Below are positions 1 to 13,426 of a stretch of 64,000 bases of DNA, one piece after another (the first letter of the stretch is position 1; each line of letters begins with the position of its first letter). This stretch comes from Blastomyces gilchristii SLH14081. Taxonomy: Eukaryota; Ascomycota; Eurotiomycetes; Onygenales; Ajellomycetaceae. The notes below the pieces were generated by a model. That model saw only the letters and a list, made by a program, of their open reading frames with translations. It did no database searches and had not been told where the DNA came from. The position numbers and the translations under genes were made by a program. The stretch is from contig NW_003101674.1 of the NCBI RefSeq assembly GCF_000003855.2, positions 1,583,355 through 1,647,354 on the forward strand, in the 5' to 3' direction.

Positions 1-3000
1 TTCAAATTTAAGAAGTCATGAACAGAGTCAGTAACAGTCTTCTTAAGAGTCTTGAAGCTGATATCTGAATCTGTTACTTCTCTGATGAAAATGCTTACTT
101 ACAGAGAGAGACTGTATCACAGTACTATTACTTCACAAGTATAAAAAGTATTAATAAACTCAGAATCTCAGATCACTGTAGTGTTTCTAAAGCTCACAGA
201 GTAAATAAGCTGAATAATGAAAACTAAGAATCTGCTCTTATAATAAGCAGGATATAAGAACTCAGATCTGAGAACTGAGAGACTTATAAGAGTTATCTTT
301 GAATTACAAGATCTCTTCAGAATCTGAAGAAGATTTATAGAAACTATAATTATCACAGATAGTATAGATAATATATACTTGAGACTTGTATAACTTCAAA
401 GACATAATCTGTATATAACAGTCTATAAGTCATGTTTATACTTCTGATCAGTGTTAACAGACTTACTTACAGAGATAGAATCAGTTAATACTGTAGAGTT
501 AATTAGAGAAGATAAGCTTATCTATATAATCACTTTACAAATGTCTGAGAACTTCATGATTATAAAAACAGAGCTTCAGATATCAGAGAAATACTGAGAT
601 TTTATAAAGATGTTCAGTCTAGCAAAGATAGCTGAGCTTTCTTCTCACTGTAAGAAGAATCTGATAATAGATTTAATAGAAGAGTAGAAACTCTTCTGAG
701 AATCAATCTATAAACTCTCTTATTATAAGACAGAGATCTTGTGAGTCTATGTAAAGAAGAATCTGAAGAATGACTTTATCTAATCTTTACAGACCTCTGT
801 GAGAGTCTCTGTGATATTTATAAAAAAGAAGAATGAAGATCTCAGATTGTATGTAAACTACTATAATCTGAACTCTAAGATAATAAAGAGTTATTACTCT
901 CTATCTCTGATTGAGAATGTAATCAATCATCTCACAGAAGCTGTTATATTCACATAACTGAATATAATCAATATATATACACAGCTGTGAATACAGTCTA
1001 AGAATGAATAAAAGACTGTCTTTAGAACTACACTGAAATTATTTGAATATTTAGTAATATCTTTTAATCTGATTAATGTTCTCACAGCATTTCAGTCTTT
1101 TATTAATAAAACACTTTATACATATCTGAATATCTTTATGATAATGTATCTGAATAATATGATAATATACTTTATAAAGAAGAAAGAACAAACTGAGCAT
1201 ATATAAAATATATTAAAGATCTTAGATAAGGCAGAACTGTATATTAAGCTTATAAAGTACAACTTCAGTGCTTATCAGATTAATTTTCTAGAATATATAA
1301 TCACTGTAGATGATATTCAGATGAAATCTTCACAGATTGAGACTATTCTATCATAACTGAAGCTAACTAGTATTTATAAGATTCAGATCTTTCTGAGCTT
1401 TATAAATTTCTATAGACAGTTTATCTTTATATTTATGAGAATCTTCTTAGCTCTTACAGACATACTGATGAGTGAAAATAAGAAGAAGTTATCTCATAAA
1501 TAGAGAATGAAAAAGTTATTGAGAAGAGAGAACTGTAAGAACTTTCTTATCTCAGAAGCTTATAGAGTCTTTATAAGATTGAAACAGATATTCACAGATA
1601 CAGTGATACTGTTTCACTTTAATCTCTTACTCTTAATCAGATTAAAGACAGATATCTTCTTCTTTACACTTTCAGAAATAGTCTTATAACTACAGTTAAA
1701 TAAGAACTGAGTTTCAGTGATCTTTTTCTTATAAAAGATATAACTCATAAAGATCAACTATAATATTTATAATCAGAAGCTTCTTATAATAGTGAAATTC
1801 TTTCATCACTGATATCACTATTTTAAGAATCTTATAACAGTGATTACTGTTAAAACTGATCATAATAGCTTATAATAGTTTACTTCAATTAAGAAACTCT
1901 TGTGACAGTAGATTTACTGAGCTCAGAGACTGAGTGAGTTCTGATTCAAGATAGAATATATTAAGAGAACTAAGAACTCAGTGAATAAACTCTCTCACAG
2001 ATCAGACTATGTTAAGAAGATCAGAGTGATAGATACAGAGAGACTAGAGAAGATAGAAAAGCTTCATAGAATGCTCAGACTGAGTGTTACAAAGAGATTA
2101 ACTGAACAGTCTCTTAATTCTCTGTGAGAGAAGAGAAGAGAGAAAGAAAAGAAGTCTGTACAACTACTTTATATAACACTGAGAGTTAACACTCTGAAAA
2201 TCTCTATAAGAATTCTTGAAGAGAGTATCTATAATCTGAAGAGTTTACAGACTTTAAGAAGTACTGTGAAAGATCTGATATAAGAGAAAACAGAGTATAA
2301 GTCTTTATAAGATCTTTTATTCAGATTGTCTGAACTGTAACTGAAGAATGAATATACTCAGTATCTTCAGAAACTGCTCACAGCAGAGATTAATTCTGCA
2401 GAAATAAAGAATTAAAGAGACTTAAATAATCTCTTATAAAGAGAGAGCAGGATTTATATATCTATAAATGAGTTTCTATATATAGAACTTATTAAAAGAC
2501 ATCATGACTCTTCTCTAGTAAGTTATTTTATAGATACTAGAACTCATAAGTTACTTATAAGAAAATATCTCTGACTGAAGATACAAGAACTTATAAAGAA
2601 GATAATGAATTCTTATACTATTTATTAGAATTCATAGATATTGCAGTTCAGATTATATAAAGAACTTACTTCTCTACTCATCTCACAGAAACCTTGAAAA
2701 CAGCTAGAAATGAATACTCTTATAAGTCTCTCTGAAAGTAAGAACATATATAATACCTGCTTTAACAGTGTGCTGATGATAGTGAATTACTTTATCAAGA
2801 TAACACACTTTATACTCACTTATAAGAACTTAAAGTTAAAGAATTTAACTCATATCTTTGTCTGTGATATGATCTGATTGTATGAATTGTCTGCAAACAT
2901 TGTCTCAGACAGAGAATTAATCTTTATAGAAGAGTTCTGATCTGATTTGATAACTATACTGAAGATCTTATAAGATTTAAGCACAGCTTTTCATTAACAG

Positions 3001-3785
3001 ATAGATGATTAGATAGAATATCTGATGAGTATATTGAAACAGTATCTGCAGTGCTTTATTAATTACAATTAGAATAACTGAGTATATTGATTATTATTCA
3101 TAGAGTTTATATATAATAACTCAAAGCATGTCAGCATAGATAAAACTCTCTTTGAGATACTCACTGAGTCTTATCTGTGAATAATCTTGATAAATCTGTG
3201 AGAGTATACTATAAAGTGTGATAATATCTGTGAACAAGCTGAGAGAATTCAGAAGATTCAGAAGAAAGTCTGTGAATTCTTAAGAAAGATTTAAGAGTAT
3301 TAGAAGAGATACTATGACTTCAAGTATATTATAAAGAGTTTTAAGAAAGATAATAGAGTCTGACTGAGTCTAGAAAATATTATTAGATAGAGATCTAGTA
3401 AGAAGCTGAATCTCTTACAGATAGAGTCTTATAAGATTATAAAGAAAGTTAACTCACAGTTCTATAAATTAAAACTATCATCTGAGTTGTAGATATATAA
3501 TATTTTTTATATCTCTTTACTTTGTAAATATAAGAAATTCTTAGAAGAGAATTCTGTGACTCATCACTCTATTTATAAAGTACTAGAAAGTGAAAGAGAA
3601 TATCAGATCAAAGAGATTATTAACTCAGAGAAGTAAGATTATAAGCTCTGATTCAAGATTCAGTAATAAGAGTATTCTGATAAGATGAATAAGTTCATTT
3701 GAGAATTATCTGAATAGATAAGACATCTGTAGAAGCTGAGATATGATTTTTATACTGTGAATTCTGATAAGTTAGAATGATACAG
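1..3785 (+). pseudogene. Chromovirus A pol remnant: RT, RNase H, integrase, chromodomain
   Basis: Would encode the polyprotein that copies the element RNA and integrates the cDNA. Seen in translation: RT at about 830-1400, including LRLYVNYYNLNSKII at about 840 (the usual LR-CVDYR-LN block) and the active site at 1147-1173 reading YLNN instead of YLDD. Integrase core lies at about 2740-3100, with VSDRELIFIEEFWSDL and a HPQTDGQ-like block. A GPY-like tail follows at about 3390-3530. A chromodomain-like stretch at about 3595-3785 contains EYQIKEIINSEK and ends near VNSDKLE. Stops are frequent: TGA at expected Trp, TAA/TAG at expected Gln. Both catalytic Asp codons of the RT have become Asn, a G-to-A change, so the enzyme would be inactive even without the stops. 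Confidence 0.85.
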
Positions 3786-5621
3786 TCTTCACTAAGAATC
3801 TGATTGTGATAAAGATATTAACACTGTTATTTATAAATTCTAGTCTATAAGATAATGAATTTCTACTGAAATAAACAGTCTGCAGTGTATATAAAGAAAA
3901 GAAGAAATCATACTCTTATTAAAGTTAAAAAATAAGAAAATAAAAACAGAACTGTGAACACAATTTAGAGATTAATAAAGAAAAAATAAAGAAAACTTAT
4001 ATTCATATTCTTAATATCTGTAATACTCAACTCTCTCACAACTATTAATTTCTCTCTTCAAAGAAGTAGAGAGTATTATATCTGTAGTACAGATAATTGT
4101 TACATTTAATACAAAGATTATCAGAAATGCACAGACTTTAGAGAAGCTGAATATCAGAGTATATATAGTTGCAGCAGAGTCTTGAGAACTGACTATCTGT
4201 ATATATAATTAGATATCTCTTACAAAGCAATATTCACTTTCTTAGTTATACTGAAGTATTCAGTCTGAAAATAATTAAGATATGAAGAGAGAGCTTATCT
4301 GCTCAGATCAACTTCTGTTATGAATTTATAACATTTATATTATCTTAATTACCTGAATTTTATAAGTATCTGAGAACTCATCTCTCATTGATAATGAGAT
4401 TGCAGAAATGCACTGCAGTGTAAGAATCATTAGTAGAAAATCTAGATATATTTGCATATATCTGATCAGAGATTGTGTGAGTAGAAAGAAGATAGTTATA
4501 GGTCTACAGAACTGCAGAAGACACTGATAAAACTAAGCACTTTGTAAGAACTGTTAGCTAGAATCTGTAAGAAATTACTTATAAGAAGACTTACAGTAAA
4601 GAGAGAGACTGCACTGCTTAGAGTCAGAGACTGATCTGAGAAAGACATGAAATTAATCACTGATCTGAAGATCAGGTATGATGACAGAGCTGAAGAGAAT
4701 AAAGATACTGTTATAAGTGATAATATCTCTGCTTCATCAGTCAGTAAAAAGCAATCAGAGAAGATATGAAGACACTTATAAGAAGCTTAATAGCAGTCAG
4801 ATATTATTTACAAAGATATTAAAATTAAAAAAATTTTTATTCTTGAGAAGTTCTTGAATCAATATATAAATATTGTTAGAAATACTCTCTCTCTATTATC
4901 TGAGTGAAAACACTTCACAGATAAATGAAGATACTCACAGTTTATAAGAATAAGAGCTATTATAGAAAAAGAAAAAAGAAGATGAGATTCTGTGAATAGA
5001 TCTGAAATATTTATACTACTCTAGAGAGATTTACTTACACTGTGAGTGATTCTGTAAAACAGTTAAATCACTCTAATAAATAAAGAGTGATTGTAAATTG
5101 CAGATCTGAATCTTTCTATATAACTATAAAGAGTGATTGCAGACTGCAGACATCTTGATTCTATAATTCTACAGAATTAATAAAAGAATGAAAAATTCCT
5201 CACAATTCTACAGTGTTAAAGAATAATGATTTGTAAGAATGAGTGAAAGATTAACTTATAAATACTTCTCTTTAATAAGAATAATCTCACAGAGAGTGAT
5301 TCATCTGTGAGATAAATCTGTGTGATGATTATATAAGAATCTCATGAAAATGATTGAGAGTTAACTAAAACTCTTCTGTATGAAAGATATAAGATGAATC
5401 TGTGTAATAGTCAGAGAAGAATCTGTAGATTATAAAGAATCTTATAAAATAAGAAACTTAGTAACAGACTCTTTTCTCTTTATAATAACAAGGGATTTTT
5501 CCTCACTGAGATTTTTTATAGATATAAAGAATTTTTAGTGAGTATCACTGCAGTGCTGAGCTGATTCTATGAAGTCACTTAGTGAAAGACTTCATGAATG
5601 AAGTCTTAGAGAGGGAAGAGT
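3786..5621 (+). other. Long 3' segment of chromovirus A between chromodomain and LTR
   Basis: About 1.8 kb without a recognisable domain, longer than the usual short gap between integrase and 3' LTR. Its first ~350 bp recur in copy 2 (to 62131), so it belongs to the element. One forward frame from about 4010 to 4190 has several Cys and Tyr residues (for example YYICSTDNCYI) broken by stops, but I cannot assign it. The segment ends in a purine-rich tract (GAGAGGGAAGAG) just before the LTR, which fits the polypurine tract that primes plus-strand synthesis. Confidence 0.5.
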
Positions 5622-5880
5622 ATGTAAGAAATTCTGCTTCTCACAGATTCTTTATCTCTATTTCTATCTCTTATGTAATTAATAGAGTTAGCAACTCTTG
5701 ACTACACACAACTATATAGACTGAAGTTCATGAATACTATTTATAACTCAGCTTGAATGCTATAATACATTTAATCTCTACATTTTATCTTTCTACTGTG
5801 AATACTTCTAGTAGTTAACAGTACATATCACGCCAAGCTGCAAACACCCGAATAATCCTCTGCGAGTACTTATTCTTACA
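5622..5880 (+). repeat. 3' LTR of chromovirus A copy 1
   Basis: 259 bp, starting TGTAAGAAAT and ending TATTCTTACA, directly after a purine-rich tract. The same LTR occurs in two pieces at 44871-44962 and 56694-56855 (copy 2, split by a LINE). The first ~90 bp at 44871 are GC-normal, with CCCGCTTCTCGCG where this copy has been changed, which shows the direction of mutation. Its TG...CA ends fit a gypsy LTR. Confidence 0.85.
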
Positions 5881-7740
5881 CCTGCGGAATGAATGAAATT
5901 ATCTGCATGAAAGTGATGAGCTGTGTGAAACTGCAATGAGATCTTGATACAGCTGAGAATGTGATAATACTCTTCTCTTTAAGAGCATAGTTCTGATGCT
6001 CTCAAGATTACTGAATTAAGAGTTATCTTCATTATATAGCAATGATTATCAACTGATTGATAGTGCATGTGCTGTGTGTAATATAAAGAAATAGATGAGT
6101 TTTTCTGCTGACTGTGTAGATCTTTCTTTTTTCATCTTCATTCAAATTAAACATGTGATAAGTGAGTTTCTTATATATTGATTTGAGATGTGAAAAATAT
6201 AGTTAACAAGTGACTTGCAGATCTCTAATCATATTTCATTCTATATATAAAATTCTCTGTAAAAGTGATGTATTTTAGAGACAAAGTTAACAGTAATAAT
6301 AGGATTTTTTGAAAAGATCTCTTTCTCTGTGATACATTTTTCTCTTCCTCTCTCTCATCTGTAATAGTGAGTGCATGAGAGCATCATTCTTGAGAAATAA
6401 TAAGAGACTTATTCTGATGTTTTTTAGTGAGTAATAAATATCTTCATGATGTGACTGCAGTCTCTGTAACTGTTAAGAAAGCTCAGTTAAAGATGAAGAT
6501 AATAGTATTGACAGACTGCAGAAGCACTGCTCTTATTATTATATCTTCTTATTCTTCTTCTTCTTCTACTTCTCTTATGACTGTGACAGTAGTCACTGTA
6601 TCTTGCAGTGAGATGTTATTTCTTCTGTCAGTTGATTTGTCTGTGTTCAGTTCTTTCTCTGCCTCTCTCACTGCTGTTGCAACACTGTCTCTTCTCTCAG
6701 TTAACACAGTGATGTATAACTCTGTGTGATCATTTGAAGAGAAATCTGAGAAGAGCTTGATTCTGAGAACAGTGACTCTGAGAAGCTTAATTTATAGTTT
6801 CTCTTTCACAGTATATCTGAGCTCTGCTCAGAATGCTGCTGAGTTGACTTCACAGAGTTCTGCAGTTTCTTTATCTTCTTTCTGTAAGAAGTCTCTGATA
6901 CAGTCTCTGATCAGTACTGTCACTTATCTGCACTATGCTAAATAGCTGAAGAAGAGAGAGATCTTATATATCTATCTTTTCTCTCACTCTTATTATTTCT
7001 ATTATATCTGTAACAATAACTTCTATCTCTCTGTAAGTATTATCTACTCTACAAGCAGATATTGTGTTGGCTCTGATAAGAAGCTCAAATACTTAAGTAG
7101 TACAGAGCAAGAGTCTCAGAGCTTTAAGTGTTGATAGATTCTATCAAGACTGAGAAGATTTCTCTTACTCATCTGTAAAAAAAGATAAAAGCATGAATCT
7201 CTGAGATGAAAAAACACCTCAGAATGACTGATCTTAAGAAGAGATCAGCTAGTACTGCTATTGAAAGTATCACAGAGATCAATTATCAATTGAAGAGAAT
7301 CTTACTTCAATTGAAGCAGATGACTGAGATGCTTTATAAATTAATAAGTTAATACTTTAAGCATCTCTTATACTCTTCTATAGCATGCTTCTCTGCAGTG
7401 CTGCAGCACTAACTTCTCAGCAGATAAAGATACTAATACTGAAGACTTTAACAGTGAAGAATGAGTTTAATAAGAATATAATTATTGATGAGTAGGCTCT
7501 GATCTCTCTTTTTACTTTTTCAGCAGGCTGCAGCTCTATTAGAATAGCAGCAGTTTGCAGATTGATAATATTAATCTTTTTATTAATTTTAAATATCTCT
7601 TTTCTCTAATCACTTCAGGAATTTTACACTTGTGTAGTCTCATTAAACTTCTAAAAAATTCTTTGAGAGAAAATAGAAGAAGAGTGTTACAGAGTTCACA
7701 AGATACTGACTCATCACTGTAAGATTATGTTGATGATTAC
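5881..7740. other. Unassigned AT-rich repeat region
   Basis: Begins with an ~85-bp sequence matching 13427-13506 (here mutated, there GC-normal). The rest has no domain I recognise. On the minus strand about 6960-6430 reads as a hydrophilic, Glu/Arg/Lys-rich, coiled-coil-like frame with few stops; its complement gives the Ser/Val-rich open frames at 6427-6729 and 6757-6945. A retroelement gag N-terminus on the minus strand is possible, but I see no zinc knuckle to confirm it. Confidence 0.35.
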
Positions 7741-7974
7741 TACATCTACCCTAGTCACGTGCCACCCCAACCTATTCATTTAGTGTAACTCGCCTAGTTA
7801 GATTACAACATAATAATGTTATTCTTCAAGAGGTTATGAAGCTCTCTACACAATGAAAAGCTGTAAAATAATGTGCAATTGACATCTTCATGTGTTGTTA
7901 CAAGTGTGTCTAGATGATTTATTGAGTGATTGAACTCATGATTAATCTAAGATTCAAGAGAATGCCTGACTTAA

Positions 7975-9302
7975 CAAAAGAATACATATCTTCAAGACAG
8001 AGAAATGAGAAAATGCCAGAGTAGCAAACACAAGATCACAGATCACTGTTAACATCAATAATAAATCAGAAGGCAGCTTCTGAGGTGTTTAAGCTGAATG
8101 AAACCATCACAGAGAAACAGTCTGATAAGTTCAACAATGAATATAAAGACTCAGTTGAAGGCATCAGTAAGATGTCAGACAATGCAGAAAGCTTAAGTGA
8201 CTGAAATAATAATGACTCTGTGAGTGAGAAGACTCACATGACACTAGAAATTGCAAGACTCCAGCATGAAGTCAAGTGAATGAAGACAGGCAGAGATGAA
8301 AATGAAGAGCTTAGTACAGATTTAATGAACTATCTTCAATGAAAGAGTAGAACATCTGCATTGATGAAGATTCTTAATGAATTCAGAAATCAAGTAAGAT
8401 CTATAAAGAAGTCTGTTATACTCACTGACTCTGTAAATTATTCTATATGAAAAGAAGAGATTCTGCTTGCAGCAAGATAATCTGAAATGAATGATATTCT
8501 TAATAACAAGCAGATTAATTCTGATAAGAATGTCAGCATGAATATGCAATGTTTTTGATCAGAATGAAATATCTGATTATACAACTACATATAGTCTGTG
8601 ATCACTCTGCAGATCAAATCTCACTTTATTATACTCAAGAAGTCTCAACTATCTGCTTATTCTCTATGATAAGTTATGAAGGATAATTTCAACGAAGCGG
8701 CCTCGCAGTCCGCAGAACTCACCTCTTGCAAGATTGACTGATTGAGATGACATCAAAATCGAAGAATTCTGATCGTGCATTTATCAAACATTTAATCACA
8801 ATCAGGACTGATTATATGCAATTGAGATATAATATTGAAGATTTCATGTTTTTCAACAGACTTCTTACAGGGGTTAGTAAAGATTGATTGTCTTTTATAA
8901 AGAATTGAATGAATATAATAGAGAAGGATGAGAATGCTAGAACACTTGAAGATGATTTCATGAAATTGTATTGAGATATTCTTATACAATTGTCAGCTAC
9001 TGACAAATCTCCCACCTCTGATGAAAAGATCCCTGCAAATAATACTCAAGATTTCAACAGAAAGAATAAAAAGGATAAGTAGAAGAAGAAGGTCTCTGAG
9101 AACAAGAACAAAGATTTCATCAAGCTGAATAGAAAGGGTAAGAATACTATCAAAAAATGTTATCATTGTCAGAAGATTGGCCACATTCAAACAGATTGCT
9201 GGTTGAAATTTTCTGAAAAACACTCTACTAGCCGCAGTAAGAATAAGAATAAGGATAAGAATGAAACAGGCTCAGTGTCAGTTCATAATATCATTGAGTA
9301 AG
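7975..9302 (+). pseudogene. Copia gag remnant with intact CCHC zinc knuckle
   Basis: Encoded the capsid-like protein that packages element RNA. Translation gives a hydrophilic, helical polypeptide with scattered stops, then a Lys/Asn-rich linker and the knuckle CYHCQKIGHIQTDC at 9158-9199, a perfect C-x2-C-x4-H-x4-C. The linker around 9060-9150 is strongly basic. The homologous knuckle in copia copy 3 (near 44050-44095 on the minus strand) reads CYYYQKINYI with a stop, so the family match is clear. The start codon is not determinable because of upstream stops. Confidence 0.75.
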
Positions 9303-9339
9303 TATTTCATATAACAGAAATAGTCTATTCTACTGATTA

Positions 9340-11690
9340 AACTGGCAAAGATACCTGGGTTCTGAACTCTGAATTCAGTGCCCATGCTACACCTTGCAAG
9401 AATCTCATATTAATAGTGCCACAGAAGGTTAATGTCATATTGAAGATGACTGATAAATTAACAGCTCTTGTAACAGCTATAGAGAAGATGAATACATCAG
9501 TTGAAGAAGCAAATCTGCTGCTGCAGAATGTCCACTATGTTCTCAAGCTGAAGATGAATCTTATGAGTTGTGAGAAGCTTGTACACCAGAGCTATACATA
9601 TAAGCAACTGATCTATGAAAATACTCATTTAATCTTACTAACCTCTTCTGACAAGATGTTGAGTTTTACTATCAAATTGAGTGATAAGAATATCTACATT
9701 CTGAAAAAACAATCAATGACTAGAAACTTGATTTAATTCACAATGTTAAATAATGAATTTGAATCTGTGAAAATTCTACAGTCTGCAGAGAAAAAAGGTT
9801 CTCTGCTAGCATTGCTCAATAAGAATATCAAGATTGTTGAACATACAATGTTACAATGACATTGAAAGCTTGATCATCTCAATTCTGTGAATATTGCTAA
9901 ATTAGCAGCAGATTCATAACTGAGAATGAGAATCAAGAATGACAGGGCTTTGCTGTTCTGCAAGACCTGTGTACAGGCAAAAATGACACATTCAATATTC
10001 ACATCAATGACAAGAACTGTTAAATCTATGATGAGATTCTTCACGAATCTTGCAGATGATGGCTGTACACTATATGATGAAATCAACCTCTCTACTCATA
10101 AGAGAGCTAATTATTGAATGAGTATTACAGATGATGTCACATGCTACAGATGAATTATTCTTATGATATCAAAGAGTGAGATCACTGCACATTTGATGAT
10201 CTTTATTGACAGAATTGATGTCACTACTCAATGTTGAATTGAGACTTTACACTGAGATGATGAAGGTGAATTTAAAAGTGATGATTTAAAGACCTACTGC
10301 CAGTGAAAAGAGATCACATATAAGATCACTACATCTGATATATCACAGTTCAACGGCCCTGCAGAATGTGCCAATTGTATTATAGATGAAAAGACAAGAA
10401 GCTTACTATTCAATAGCAGACTTGCAAGAGAACTTTGAAATGAAGCTATTCAAGTCACAGTCATGATGATCAACATGTTCTCAACATCAACAAAGATTTA
10501 CAGGTGTTAGAGGAGAACCTCATTATTCTCTTTTAAAGCTTGAACAGATGTTCAACCTTCTGCTCATTGAATATGCAGATGAGAATGTAAGATATATAAG
10601 AAGAATCTGAAGATTATTAATAAGCTCACAGATAGAACTGACAGCAAGTAATGATGATTAGTTGAATATTATGAACTGCATTAATATTGTATCTGAGACC
10701 CTGCAACCTGAAAGCTTGAGATTATAAGAGATATTGTTTTTGATGAAGAATTGGCAACAGAAGAAGCACTGATGAATGTCATTAGAGAAGCAGTCAAACT
10801 GTCAGAGAAATTGAATGTTCTTAACACTATGAAGAGATGATAACACTGCCTTCTAAGAAGACTCACAAAGAATAAATCTGATGTTTTAAAGATGCTTGCT
10901 GATGATGATATGAACAGCATGCTGGAACTGATATATCTACTAGATGATGAGATAGAACTTGTTGATAATGATATAAATGACTCTGTGAATGATGAAGATT
11001 CTGTACTCAGTGTTTTTAATGACTGTCTGATCACACTGACAGAGGTCAAAAGAAGTCATGACTGGGAACATTGACACCAGACAATGAAGAAGAAAGTGGA
11101 AACTTTTGAATGAAAGAAGACATATATTGTCATTGAAAAGGCCCTGGAAATGAACATTCTTACAGATAAATGAGTGTACAATCAGAAGTTGAATAACAAG
11201 AATGAAATCATCTGCTTTAGAGCTTGTTGAGTGATTAAAGGATTTCTACAACAATAAGATGTTCATTATAATAAGTCATATACAGCAGTGATGTCTGAAC
11301 CTACATCACAGAGCTTATTCACTATATCAACAGCAAGAGGTTGAAAAGTCAGATCAATTGACTATGTATCTGTGTTTTTGAATAAGGTATTGCCTCAGAA
11401 TGAGATGATATTTATGTCACTATTCACAGAGATCAAGCATGGTCATGATGAATTAGTAGGGCTTGTACATCAGAGCTTATATAAAATGAAACAGACAGTA
11501 AGAACATGGTATTTTATTGCAACAGAACACTTGTGAGTGACTCAGTCAATGAGAGAATTATTTTCTCTCAATTATAAGAGATCTAGAATGATGTTCTCAT
11601 CTATAATATTAACTGTGTGAAGAAGCAGACTGCTCTTCTTGAAGATTTCTTCTAAGTCTGTGATCACATACTTTGCTTGAATTATGCTAA
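9340..11690 (+). pseudogene. Copia pol remnant: protease, integrase, partial RVT_2
   Basis: WVLNSEFSAHAT at about 9355-9390 corresponds to the WILDSGAS-H protease motif, with Asp to Asn and Gly to Glu changes. A 106-residue open stretch at 9416-9736 covers the GAG-pre-integrase region. Near 9860 HWKLDHLNSVNIAKLA is the W-RLGH-N block. The integrase core includes DDEGEFKSDD (usual D-GGEF) near 10257 and FNGPAEC near 10350, which keeps the catalytic Glu. RVT_2 starts near 11140 with VIKGFLQQ and continues through QSLYKMKQTVRTWY (usual ALYGLKQAPRAWY) near 11475. It ends before YVDD. Acts after reverse transcription to insert the cDNA; this copy cannot. Confidence 0.8.
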
Positions 11691-13426
11691 AATAATGATA
11701 TTTTATTTCATTAGTAAATTTTACATGATCTGACAGATCTATCTTCTTTCAACTCTTTATTAAAGAAAAAGAATAGAATATGAAGTTAGTATTCATTCTG
11801 AAGTTGAGTAGGCATCTTACTGATATGTTCTCATTCAGAGTATATATTGCAATTGTAATATAAACTTAGAGATGTGAGAATTATTAATTCTTTATTTCTT
11901 TCTCTTCTTTATCTTCTATAGATATATTTATCAGAAGAGAAGTTAACTTTGAGAAGATATCTTCTTAATTTCTTCTCTTCTTCAGTTTCTTATAATTACT
12001 AATATAGTGATCATCAGCTCTGCAGTTGAAACAGAGATCTTTATCAACTCTTTTTTAATATTTCTTCACAGTGAGTGAAGAATCAGAATACTTGAAATTC
12101 TTCTTTACTTTCTCTATACTGAAGCTGTCACAGCACTGTTTAGATTCTATTATTAATTACTTAGAAGAGATCTTATTAATCTTTTTCTTAAAGAATTGAT
12201 TATTCAAATACATTCAGAAAGTCAGATTGACAAGCTCAGTATAATTAATTGATAAACTCTGATATTATGATATTATTATCTGCATCTTGAAAGTCAGCTT
12301 TATGAGATAAAGCTGTGTTTTTAATTGATTCAAATCATCAGTTAATTCCTCTCAATATTCTTCAAATCTTATATTGAAATTAAAAGAATTCTTATTATCT
12401 CATTAATATAATAAGTTGAACTACTATACTGCTGTAAAGCTGTAGTTATAGTAATCTTTAATTTAATTTAGTAAAAAGTTCTTGAATTCTTTTCAAGTTA
12501 TTACAGCATTAGTACACTCAAGCTCTCTCTTCTTAATAGCTCAAGTAATTGCAGAGATATCTTTAAGAAGATTGACAGTGTATATTACTCATATCTCATG
12601 AGTATTATACTGACTTGAATTAAGGTGGAATTTCTGTTCAAGAGTACAGATAAAGCTGTGAAATTCAGACAATGTGTTTTTCTTATATTTTGAAGAATCT
12701 CTGATCTTAATCTCTCTATCTTTATAATAGATGTAGATGTGTAGAGACTGCAGCAGTGACAGAATAATTGAAGAGCTCATATTAAAATATACAGTGAGTT
12801 CAGAAATCTTAGATTTCTGTCAGAGTAAAGATGCACACACTCTAGAGAATGATGTAGAGTTTTTCTCAGAGAGTGAGATCAGATCAGTCTCAGTGCAGAT
12901 GTATAAGATTATATCAGTCTGTTAGAGCTTGACTGATTCAAACTTATAATCAGATTAAGTGATTTAAATTGTAATATAACAGAACTGAAGCAGTGACTAG
13001 TCAGTGATATTATATAGAGATAGTTATTTAAGAAGCTATATAAGTGAGCTTAACTATCTTGCTTGAATAGTGAGCTTGTAGACTACAGAGTTATTGCAAG
13101 AATATCAGAGATATGATACTTAGTATACTAAGAAGATTGTATGAGAAACACAGTAACTCTTATATATATTTCAATAGAAGAAAAATGAATCACTGACTTC
13201 TTTAATGAGAAGTCAGTATCTAGCTATTCTATATAGATAATGAACAGATATTCTTCTCTCATTTCATGAGTGAGAATAGCTGAAGTGATACCTCAGCAGT
13301 GTCTCACTGTTAAGAAAGAGTAATCTGCTGCCCTTGTATAGAAGCAGGGTTCTTATATTCATCAATCGGATCTTTCTATAGTATATCTGAATGATGTCAT
13401 AGAGTGTTTGAACAACCTGCGGGATG
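11691..13426 (-). pseudogene. Gypsy-type gag fragment with degraded zinc knuckle
   Basis: On the minus strand, 12780-12589 reads KDREIKIRDSSKYKKNTLSE and continues through a retrotransposon-gag-like helical domain (...LLKDISAITWAIKKREL) down to about 12100. A knuckle CFNCRADDHYISNY follows near 12040-11995: the last Cys of C-x2-C-x4-H-x4-C has become Tyr. No protease or RT follows, because minus-strand downstream sequence is occupied by copia copy 1. The part from 12925 to 13426 upstream of this gag has no recognisable coding. It is therefore a truncated fragment of another gypsy family. Confidence 0.65.

Larger units (their letters stand above)
1..5880 (+). mobile_element. Ty3/gypsy chromovirus family A, copy 1 (3' part)
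   Basis: Degenerate LTR retrotransposon entering from the left edge. It carries pol remnants in the order reverse transcriptase, RNase H, integrase, chromodomain, then a long 3' segment, a purine-rich tract and a 3' LTR (5622-5880). Positions 1 to about 4165 align along their whole length with 57965-62131, so this is one of two family A copies here; the gag present in copy 2 lies outside the window. The 5-bp target duplication cannot be tested because the 5' end is missing. Every domain carries stops and hypermutation-type substitutions, so the copy is dead. Confidence 0.9.
7741..11690 (+). mobile_element. Ty1/copia retrotransposon copy 1, 3'-truncated
   Basis: Plus-strand copia element with gag, zinc knuckle, protease, GAG-pre-integrase, integrase and the first part of RVT_2 in canonical order. 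It stops before the YVDD motif and RNase H, where a reverse-strand gypsy-type gag fragment begins near 11690. It is less mutated than its relative at 39843-44870 (copy 3): its zinc knuckle is intact while copy 3 has Tyr at metal-binding positions. LTR boundaries are unclear. The GC-normal stretch around 7741-7800 may be the end of a 5' LTR, but no partner LTR is present to test this. Confidence 0.85.

Noticed and set aside
6427..6945. Ser/Val-rich open frames as a secreted or cell-wall protein
   Set aside because: Composition is that expected from the complement of Glu/Lys-rich mutated sequence. There is no signal peptide followed by a coherent domain, and the two frames are broken by a stop.
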